Positions 1-6,989 of a DNA stretch of 15,017 nucleotides are shown here, piece after piece; the stretch's first letter is position 1; every line of letters starts with the position of its first letter. The position numbers and the translations under genes were made by a program. The notes below the pieces were generated by a model. The model did not search any database. It worked only from the letters and a program-made list of their open reading frames with translations, and had not been told where the DNA came from. The stretch comes from Scleroderma bovista (taxonomy: Eukaryota; Basidiomycota; Agaricomycetes; Boletales; Sclerodermataceae), in contig JAYMGJ010000419.1 of the NCBI GenBank assembly GCA_037178675.1, positions 1 through 15,017 of the forward strand. Direction: 5' to 3'.

Positions 1-192
1 GCGGTCCGGACTTACTCTGCAAAAACCCGGACTTACTCCCTGTGCTTCTCTAGTGCCCGGACTTCGTTCGTTTGACCCGGACTTGACTCTCCGCACTAAC
101 TAGCACCTACTAGTGTCTGGACTTACCTCCTCATTAGTTCCCTGCACCTCTGGACCTCCTAGTAAGATCGTTGAGGAGAACCGGTTTTGACA
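1..192 (+). mobile_element. 3' end of an LTR of family B (partial, plus orientation)
   Basis: This stretch is the reverse complement of 11468-11658, with about 15 mismatches and a 1-base indel over 192 bases. That second copy is the U5 end of a complete solo LTR, so this is the end of another LTR of the same family in the opposite orientation. It finishes in the expected ...TTTTGACA at 192. The unit CCGGACTT is repeated at 6, 27, 57 and 77, with a degenerate copy at 117. The sequence after 192 shows no primer-binding site I can recognise, so a solo LTR or a 3' LTR is likelier than the 5' LTR of a full element. If it is an insertion, TGTTG (193-197) should recur just before its unseen start. 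Confidence 0.85.
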
Positions 193-218
193 TGTTGTCT
201 GAGTACGAATTATGGATC

Positions 219-225
219 TATAAAG
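219..225 (+). promoter_or_regulatory. TATA-like box of the antisense accessory gene
   Basis: TATAAAG lies about 50 bases upstream of the ATG at 276, in the 83 bases between the inserted LTR end (192) and the coding region. The spacing suits a short 5' UTR. Being part of element A on its opposite strand, it would be an antisense promoter. The family B LTR just upstream has the same orientation and could also read into the gene. This is inferred from motif and position only. Confidence 0.4.
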
Positions 226-275
226 ATCAGACCAGTTTTGCTTGTTACCCCCAGTTTTCTTTCCGTGATCCTAAC

Positions 276-680
276 ATGTCGGCCACTGCTAAGTCCACCA
301 GCCCCGTCGCCCCCGTTGCCACCGAGTCCAGGGATTGGACGAAGGCCTCGACACCAGAATTACAGTCTGGTAGCGAGGACGAATCCGACGTTCTCGATGC
401 CAAAGCGAAGGAGCGCCGTCGTCGCAAGCAAGTGAAGAGGGAGGAGAGGCAACGTAGGGAGGAGGCGGAGAGGCGAGCGCGCGAAGAGGTGGAGGTAAGG
501 GCTCGTGAGGAGGCAGAGCGTGCCAAGGCGGAGGCGGAGCAGAAAGCGAGAGAGCAGGCGGAGAAGGACAGGGCGGAGGTGCAGCAGAGGGCTGCAGAGG
601 TTGCAGCGAGGCAGAGGGCGCTGGTGCAGGAAGCGTCAAGGAAATGAGCAAGGGAGGAGCCGGAGGCAGGTCCAGTTGGA
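276..680 (+). pseudogene. Antisense accessory gene of element A, exon 1 (5' part, before the Copia insertion)
   Basis: I chose the ATG at 276 (AAC-ATG context) because it follows a TATA-like box. The open frame extends further upstream but into the inserted LTR. The product starts with a Ser/Thr/Pro/acid-rich stretch, then a long, highly charged Arg/Glu/Ala-rich segment (about residues 47-125), predicted to be a coiled coil. A TGA stop lies at 645-647, and the same frame continues to the insertion point as an Arg/Glu/Pro-rich stretch. Joining 680 to 6208 (dropping the Copia element and one TSD copy) keeps the frame and runs to a good intron donor. The ancestral gene would have about 329 residues. 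Family: I recall similar lineage-specific hypothetical proteins from Agaricomycetes but cannot name one. Being on the opposite strand from gag-pol suggests antisense expression. Confidence 0.7.
676..680. repeat. Target-site duplication of the Copia element, left copy (TTGGA)
   Basis: TTGGA immediately precedes the LTR start at 681 and is repeated exactly at 6203-6207 after the other LTR. Five bases is the usual duplication length for Copia integrase. Confidence 0.95.
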
Positions 681-1164
681 TGTTGAAATTGGCAAGTCGT
701 TCGTAGCGGTATCTTGCTAATTGACGCGTTCACTCTAGTCGCAAGATACTGTCCGCGAAACGATTACATAACATATGCTCCGTCAACCTACAATACGATT
801 TGGAGCGCGGTTCGTTTCTTTATTGTGTTTCTAGTCTCACTCTTTCCTTGTAACATGTCTAGGTTACTGTTGTACTGTCCAACACGGTCTCACGTACTGT
901 ACAGCGCGGATCCAACATCCGCGCCTTGTTGTTTCATTCTTTGTTCTATTAGCTCGTATATAGTCTCGTACTGTAGAGCTCCCACCTCAGATGTTTGTCG
1001 CTGTATCGCACGTGACTGAGGTGGGCACAACCCTTTCCTTCCACATTGTATGTTCATATACTCATTGTATTACCTAGCTTTCCCACACTTGTATAGGTAA
1101 TACATAGACGTTTGTCGCTGTATCGCGCACGACTGAGCTTTCCCGCACTTGTATAGATCTTTTA
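681..1164 (+). repeat. 5' LTR of the Copia element
   Basis: It starts TGTTGAAATT and ends ...ATCTTTTA, so the ends are TG...TA rather than TG...CA. The boundaries are fixed by the TSD outside and the primer-binding site inside. A TATATA-type box (about 955-961) is followed by a perfect 10-bp inverted repeat (981-990 / 1016-1025). A block containing GTTTGTCGCTGTATCGC occurs twice. The small open frame shared by both LTRs is not considered coding. Confidence 0.95.
981..1025 (+). repeat. Hairpin-forming inverted repeat in the Copia 5' LTR
   Basis: CCCACCTCAG (981-990) and CTGAGGTGGG (1016-1025) are perfect complements, 25 bases apart. In the 3' LTR copy (6018-6062) an inner pair GTCGC/GCGAC extends the stem. 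Here CpG changes have weakened that inner pair. It lies just downstream of the TATA box, so it would be near the start of the transcript. Its function is unknown. Confidence 0.7.
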
Positions 1165-1181
1165 GGTTATGAGCCCTGCGC
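1165..1181 (+). promoter_or_regulatory. Primer-binding site matching the anticodon region of initiator tRNA-Met
   Basis: GGTTATGAGCCCTGCGC directly follows the LTR. By recall it is the reverse complement of the internal anticodon stem-loop of fungal initiator tRNA-Met (the segment ending ...GGGCTCATAACC), not of the tRNA 3' end. Drosophila copia and yeast Ty5 use such a half-tRNA primer. The adjacency to the LTR and the 17-base match make this a confident call. The exact match to this organism's own tRNA is untested. Confidence 0.85.
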
Positions 1182-1241
1182 TTTAATAGCCTCAAAAATC
1201 AACGTCTCACCTATCTTTCGATATTCTCGCTGCACGAAACC

Positions 1242-4200
1242 ATGGCCACTGCCATCCCCATTACCACTGATACCCTCCCGGGTAACGTCCCGAAGCTTGA
1301 CATCAAAGGTGCCAACTGGGCGATCTTCTCGCTCCGTTTCCGGACCGCTGTCGAAGCAAAGGAGTTGTGGTCGCACTTTGATGGAACCTCCGCACGTCCT
1401 GTCAGTACTACCAGCACTGCCACCGACGGAACTGTGACCACAACACCCCCGGACGCTGATGAGCTTGCAAAATGGCAGAAGAGCGAGAATATGGCAAAAC
1501 ACCTGCTTACCCAACGAATTCCTGACTCCACTGCCCTCCGAGTACGGAGTCTCGATAACGTTGAGGCTATGTGGAACGAAATCGTTCGTGAGTATACAGA
1601 GAAAGGAGCTTATGCTCAGACAGACCTCCGAACGAAGTTTTTGGGCTCGCAGTGCCCTGTCGATGGCGATGTCCGCCAGTTCTTGGACAATTTGCGTACG
1701 AAGAGAGACGAGTTAGCTGCCGTCGGCGTACAGATCGAAGAAAAGGATTATTGATCGACTATCATTCAATCACTTCCGAAATACCTCGCCAGCTTCGCGT
1801 CTGGGCAACTGGCGACTGCTCGTCTGTACAGTCAAACAAAGACAATTGATCCCGACATTCTCATTTCCCTGATTATCGAAGAGTCAGAGTGACGCGGTCG
1901 CAAGGAGACTCGGTACTTACGCACGAAACAGAAGGCTCGCGATGGCGATGAAGCCTTGGCTGTGGCTCCTGGGAATTTTTCCAGCTGGGGGCGAGGGAAC
2001 TGGAGGGATGGATGACGAGGGAACAGCTCCGCAGGACCCACCCGCCAGCATGGTCCATGTTGGAACTGTGGATCGAGAGAGCACTTCAAGTCTCGATGCC
2101 CCAAACCTGATAAGTCAGCGAGCCGAAGCACCGCTGATGATGCTAAGAAGGACTCAGCTAATGCGGCTACATTCGACTCGGAAGAGGAGGGAGCATTTTC
2201 GGTGATTGCTCTGGGCGACCTTGACTTGCTGAGCGATACTTCCGATGGCGATGACGAAGAAAGGTGGAACTATGTTTCATCTGAGGAGGATTGTTTCAGT
2301 GAGATGGGAGATACAGACGAAGGAGGAGAGAGCTTACCTCCTGGTGATGTCACCTCTGATGACAACCCTGCTGAATTCCCCTCAGATTCCGCGAGTCTGG
2401 TGCATGATAGCCAGATTAGCGCGCCCGTTGTTGAGCTCTATGATTCCGGCTCCACACGTCATATCTCGCCGTATAAAGACAAGTTCACGTCTCTCACGGA
2501 TATCCCACCAAAATCATTCTCGGCCGCCAATAAACAGTCCTTCAACGCTACTGCAGTCGGTGACTTGGTCATTGATGTGCCTAACGGATATGACACGACC
2601 AAGCTCATACTCACCGAAGTCTTGTTTTCGCCTGCAGTGGGCTACACTCTGGTGTCCATTGGGCGTCTCGACCAGCTTGGATATTCTGTCACCTTTGCCG
2701 ACGGAACTTGTACCATTCGCAGCCCTGACGACGATGTCATTGGGTGCGTGCCTAAGTCCCAGGCAGGACTTTATCGTGTCATCCACACCGGTGGGGATGA
2801 CAGTGCGAATGCGGTCGAGACTGTTACTGTCATGGAGCTTCATCGCAGAATGGGACATATCTCGCCGACCGTTGCTCACCGCTTGGCAGAAAATGGACTT
2901 GTATCAGGCTTGAAGTTTGATTTGTCGAAAGACGAACCTACCTTCTGTGAGGCCTGTGTCTATGCGAAGGCCACCAGGAAGCCCGTCGCCAAGGAGCGTG
3001 CTGGCGAGCGTGCCAAAGAATTTGCTGCTGAGGTGCATACAGATGTATGGGGACCAGCTCCCGTCCAAACCCTTGGAGGACGACGTTACTATATCACGTT
3101 CACAGATGACAAGACCCGCCTCACGTACCTGCATCTCCTCCGCCAGAAGAGCGAAGCCTTTACCGCCTACCAGCAGTTCGAGGCTTGGTGCCATACCCAG
3201 CACGGTGTCGCTGTCAAGGCACTGCACTCCGATCGTGGCGGAGAGTACCTTGGAAAGGAGTTTATTATGTATCTCAAGGCAGCTGGAACGAAGCAAAAGC
3301 TTACCGTTCATGACACTCCGCAGCACAACGGCGTCGCTGAGCGTCTCAACCGTACCTTGCTGGAGAAAGTCAGAGCCATGCTACACGAGAGCGGCTTACC
3401 TCGTACGCTATGGGGCGAGGCTGTCCACCATGCCGTCTGGCTGAAGAATCGGACGCCAACAAAAGCACTCGAGGGCGGGACGCCTCTCGAGGCTGCCACT
3501 GGGCAGAAGCCTGACCTTAGCCGAGCACGCGTATGGGGCTCGCGTGTCTGGGTGCGTGTTGAAGGGGGAACTAAGCTGGGTGGGCGCGTTGTGGAAGGTC
3601 GCTGGGTGGGCATTGATGACGACAGCCCTAACGGTTGTCGTGTCTACTGGCCTGAAAAATGTTCTGTCTCTGTCGAGCGGAACGTGTACTGGGACCCGAC
3701 CTCTGCTGAGCCGTTATCTCGCGAGGGGGAGCAAGAAGAGAGTAACTTACCTAACGCGATACTAACGGCTCCACCCCCAGTTCCAGTAACGAGAGCTGTA
3801 CCGCCCGCCCCTGTTATCCCGATTCCTCTCAAGGTTGCACCACCTCCAGATGACCCGCCTGTCGAAAAGCGAGTCCGTAAGCCCAGCCAACGCGTTGCTG
3901 ACATTCTTGCAGGTCAGGGCAATATAGGTCGACGTGGCCAACCCACTGTACCACGAGGCGTGCAGCTCCCGACTGAGATCGCAGAATCCGTCATCCTCCC
4001 TGGACTCACCAACCCCCTTGACGATGACAACCTCGCAGCAGCATATCTCATGACAGTTGTCGAGGACACAGACGATGTCTTGTGTGCCGTCGATCTTGCC
4101 ATGATGATGGAGACAGCCACCGCCGAGTCTGAGGCCCTAGAGCCTAGCTCATTGGCTGAAGCCCGCCGTCGCCCAGATTGGTTGCAGTGGGAGGCAGGCA

Positions 4201-5708
4201 TAAAGGAGGAGTTAGCGACTTTGCAGGCAGCCAGCACCTGGGAACTTGTTGACGTACCTCGCGGCGCCAACATAGTCGGATCCAAGTGGGTCTTCCGCGC
4301 GAAGAAGGACGCTGCAGGCAATGTGGTCCGCCACAAAGCCTGACTCGTCGCCCAGGGATACTCACAGGTCGAAGGTGTTGATTACTTCGACACTTTTGCC
4401 CCAGTCGCAACGCTTGCGTCTATTCGAACAGTCCTCGCTATGGCAGCACGATCAGACCTGGAGCTTCATCAGATCAACATCAAGGGCGCATACCTGAACG
4501 GGACACTCACCGACGACGAAGTCATTTACATGCGTCAGCCACCCAGTTTCGAGTCTGCTGACCACCCCCACAAAGTCTGCCGTCTTCGAAAGACGTTGTA
4601 TGGCTTAAAACAAAGCGGTCGTCGCTGGTATCAGCGGCTGGTGGAGATCCTCGTCGATGAAATGGGTTTCACCCAATGTTCTGTCGACCAGGCCGTTTAC
4701 TTCAGGCGCCACAAGCCCGGTGAGCTCGTTATCGTTGTCGTGCATGTCGATGATTGCACCATTGCTGCTACATCCCTGAAGGAGATTAATGAATTCAAGC
4801 GCGACATAAGGAAGCACGTGGAGATCACCGACCTCGGCGAACTCCACTGGCTGTTGGGGATTGAGGTGACGAGAAACAGAGACGAACATACCGTCGCATT
4901 GTGTCAACGACCCTACATCGAGTCAATTGCCCGCTGTTTCGGTTTCGACGAGCTCAAGCCCGTGTCGAACCCGATGGAACCGAGCACTAAATTGCACTCA
5001 GGTCAGTCACCGTCGACTGGCGCTGAATACGCTGCAATGCGTCACATACCTTATCGCGAAGCCGTTGGCTCGCTCATGTATGCTTCCCTCGCCACTCGTC
5101 CCGACATTTCGTATGCTGTGACCACTGTCTCGCGTTTCTCGAATAACCCTGGAATGCCTCACTGGGAGGCCGTCAGACGAATTTATCGTTACCTACTTGG
5201 GACGAAAGATTTGAGACTCACGTACGGAGGAGCGCTGAGCGCGCTGGTCAGCTATGCGGACGCAGATGGCAGCATGGCAGAGGATCGCAAAGCGATCTCT
5301 GGGTATGCTTTCTTGATCGATGGCGGCGCTGTATCGTGGTCTTCCAAAAAGCAGGAGATTGTTTCGTTGTCAACGACGGAGAGCGAGTACGTGGCCGCAA
5401 CGCACGCAGCCAAGGAGGCTTTATGGCTGCGGTCGCTCATCGGAGAGCTGTTTTCGCCATTTGACGAACCCACCACGTTGTTTTCTGATAATCAGTCAGC
5501 TATCGCGCTATCGAAAGACCATCAGTATCACGCACGCACCAAACATATCGACATCCGTTTCCATTTCATCCGCTGGGTCGTGGAGAACGGAAAGATCCGC
5601 CTCATTTACTGCCCTACCGCTGATATGGTTGCCGATACCCTGACGAAAGCCCTTCCGTCCCCCAAAGTGAAGCACTTTGCTGTCGAACTCGGCCTACGTC
5701 CGACTTGA
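1242..5708 (+). pseudogene. Copia Gag-Pol polyprotein (single frame, four TGA stops)
   Basis: One frame runs from the ATG at 1242 (ACC-ATG-G context) to the TGA at 5706, 1488 codons before the stop, a normal length for Copia Gag-Pol. Order: Gag core (residues 1-250); zinc knuckle CX2CX4HX4C (273-286); protease with DSG (401-403); integrase with an HH-CC finger and catalytic Asp601, Asp664 and Glu700 (35 residues between the last two); RT with the second-site pair VDD (about 1169-1171); then RNase H. In-frame TGAs lie at 1752, 1890, 2013 and 4341. The last interrupts the conserved K-A-R-L-V-A-Q motif at the Arg. The first catalytic Asp of RT, in the block usually D-V-K-x-A-F-L, is Asn at 4476-4478. 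Both kinds of damage are CpG transitions. The gene would have made all enzymes for reverse transcription and integration in cytoplasmic particles. Confidence 0.95.
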
Positions 5709-5715
5709 GGGGGAG
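5707..5715 (+). promoter_or_regulatory. Polypurine tract of the Copia element
   Basis: GAGGGGGAG ends directly at the 3' LTR start (5716) and overlaps the Gag-Pol stop codon. Position and composition are those of the plus-strand primer. Confidence 0.9.
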
Positions 5716-6202
5716 TGTTGAAATTGGCAAGTCGTTCGTAGCGGTATCTTGCTAATTGACGCGTTCACTCTAGTCGCAAGATACTGTCCGCGAAACGATT
5801 ACATAACATACGCTCCGTCAACCTACAATACGATTTGGAGCGCGGTTCGTTTCTTTATTGTGTTTCTAGTCTCACTCTTTCCTTGTAACATGTCTAGGTT
5901 ACTGTTGTGCTGTCCAACATGGTCTCACGTACTGTACAGCGCGGATCCAACATCCACGCCTTGTTGTTTCATTCTTTGTTCTATTAGCTCGTATATATAG
6001 TCTCGTACTGTAGAGCCCCCACCTCAGACGTTTGTCGCTGTATCGCGCGCGACTGAGGTGGGCACAACCCTTTCCTTCCGCATTGTATGTTCATATACTC
6101 ATTGTATTACCTAGCTTTTCCCGCACTCGTATAGGTAATATCAGACGTTTGTCGCTGTATCGCGTGCGACTGAGCTTTTCCCGCACTCGTATAGATCTTT
6201 TA
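5716..6202 (+). repeat. 3' LTR of the Copia element
   Basis: This is the second LTR copy, with about 18 substitutions and four small indels against 681-1164. It keeps more CpG sites than the 5' copy. A TATATATA box lies near 5991-5998. The hairpin at 6018-6062 is followed by a second copy of its loop sequence near 6142-6173, and the segment GCTTTTCCCGCACTCGTATAG occurs in two copies. The 3' boundary is set by the TTGGA duplication. Confidence 0.95.
6018..6062 (+). repeat. Two-tier hairpin in the Copia 3' LTR
   Basis: The outer stem is CCCACCTCAG/CTGAGGTGGG (10 bp). An inner stem GTCGC/GCGAC is separated by a 6-base bulge on the left. The sequence between is largely reused about 115 bases downstream without the outer stem. 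Its place after the TATA box suggests a structure in the R/U5 RNA. No function is assigned. Confidence 0.7.
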
Positions 6203-6207
6203 TTGGA
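6203..6207. repeat. Target-site duplication of the Copia element, right copy (TTGGA)
   Basis: This is an exact copy of 676-680, directly after the 3' LTR. Confidence 0.95.
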
Positions 6208-6842
6208 GAGGTCTGGTAAGCAACTTCAATTCTTTCTTTCATCTTCGTTACTAACCGTTACGCAGATGCGTGCGTTGCGCGAAGCACCGCACAGTGTGTG
6301 AGTGAGACCCGGAGAAACCCAAGCAGAGGGCGTGCATGAAGTGCGCCGGATTAAAGGAGAAGTGTGAGTGGCTGGAGGTGGGGGGACCAGGTCCGGTAGT
6401 AGACAAGGGAAAAGGCAAGGCGAAAGAGCAGGGCACGGCGACGTCACCGCGAGGCGGTGAGAAACGGAAGAAGAAGAAGATGGCGAAGACCGTCATCGAC
6501 GACGACGAGATAGTGGAGGTGGCGGGTCCGTCCAGCTCCAAGTCCGGACTCAACTCTGGGGTCTTCCTGGAGCGGATGGACAAGCTGACAGCCGCGGTGG
6601 AGGCGATGACCGGGCAGATGGCCCAGATCGCGGACTCCACACGATCCGTGTCGCAGTCCAACGACCGCCTGAGCTCTGGCCTCGAGACCTTTCTCGAGGA
6701 GTGCCGTTTCTTCACGGCGCCTTGGGACGAAGATGAGGAGTCAGAGGATAGTGAGGCGGAGGTCGACCCAGAGCAGGTCGAACAGGAGGTACAGGGGCTC
6801 CAAGAGGAGCAGGAGAATCCTGACAGCGGTGTGCCGGAGTGA
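6208..6842 (+). pseudogene. Antisense accessory gene of element A, rest of exon 1, intron and exon 2 (Zn2Cys6-like protein)
   Basis: This continues the gene begun at 276. Eight bases of exon 1 (6208-6215) precede a 50-nt intron, and exon 2 runs from 6266 to the TGA at 6840-6842. Read in the continuing frame, exon 2 starts with C-X2-C-X6-C, then 11 positions, then C-X2-C-X6-C. This fits the consensus of fungal Zn(II)2Cys6 clusters (6267-6377). A TGA (6303-6305) sits between the two halves. After it come a Lys/Arg-rich stretch that could be a nuclear signal (near 6460-6485), an amphipathic, possibly coiled-coil segment (about 6560-6700) and an acidic, Glu-rich tail. A DNA- or RNA-binding nuclear protein is a reasonable inference, but no homologue is named here. 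The gene converges on pol, 147 bases from its stop. Confidence 0.7.
6216..6265 (+). other. Spliceosomal intron (50 nt) in the antisense gene
   Basis: The donor is GTAAGC at 6216, the branch site TTACTAAC at 6248-6255 and the acceptor CGCAG ends at 6265, with a pyrimidine-rich middle. Size and signals are typical of basidiomycete introns. Splicing is phase 2 and joins the coiled-coil frame exactly to the frame of the cysteine cluster, which supports it. The junction codon reads TG|A, a third stop of the CGA-to-TGA type. Confidence 0.75.
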
Positions 6843-6989
6843 TTGGTCCGGTCCAGGTCTTTGTAAATAGAAATGTAAATTAGTTTTACTTTTGTTTATA
6901 AGAGAAGTGGCTTTGACTTGGGAGTGAGTGATATTACAGAGTGAAACAGATAGGGGAAACAGATAAGGGAAATGGAGGCGAGAGTAATA
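6843..6989. terminator. Convergent intergenic stretch, probable 3' ends of both the antisense gene and pol
   Basis: The AT-rich run at 6861-6902 lies between two converging genes and is a plausible polyadenylation region for the plus-strand gene. A short tandem repeat, GAAACAGATA followed by GG, occurs twice at 6942-6970. No LTR start or purine tract of element A is recognisable here, so the element continues to the left. Confidence 0.35.

Larger units (their letters stand above)
681..6202 (+). mobile_element. Complete Ty1/Copia LTR retrotransposon (5522 bp)
   Basis: Two near-identical LTRs (484 and 487 bp) flank a single-frame gag-pol with the Copia order: gag, zinc knuckle, protease, integrase, RT, RNase H. 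A primer-binding site starts right after the 5' LTR and a purine tract lies right before the 3' LTR. TTGGA flanks both ends. The element lies inside exon 1 of the antisense gene of element A, in the same transcriptional direction. The LTRs are roughly 96% identical, and the differences are almost all transitions, mostly at CpG. Four TGA stops and an RT active-site change make it non-autonomous now. Confidence 0.97.

Noticed and set aside
193..215. A primer-binding site after the left LTR, making it the 5' LTR of a plus-strand element
   Set aside because: There is no match to a tRNA 3' end and no complement to the LTR B transcript start region. The downstream sequence is the antisense gene promoter of element A.
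171..647. Use of the TTG at 171 as a start for the antisense gene
   Set aside because: The first 22 bases belong to the inserted LTR. The ATG at 276 has a better context and follows a TATA-like box.
245..733. Minus-strand open frame of 162 codons
   Set aside because: It is a Ser/Ala/Leu-rich mirror of the Arg/Glu-rich antisense gene exon and runs across the Copia insertion junction.
714..1019. Small open frame of about 100 codons present in both Copia LTRs (714 and 5749)
   Set aside because: It spans the TATA box and the hairpin and is simply duplicated with the LTR. Its length differs between copies, and no protein features are seen.
1752..4343. Programmed TGA readthrough or a TGA-reassigned genetic code to explain the Copia stops
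   Set aside because: Real ends also use TGA, the stops fall at expected Arg (CGA) codons, and neighbouring elements show the same decay. Transitions explain it more simply.
6336..6842. A stand-alone host gene starting at the ATG 6336
   Set aside because: That ATG is internal to the second cysteine cluster. The frame continues upstream through a TGA, an intron and the interrupted exon 1.
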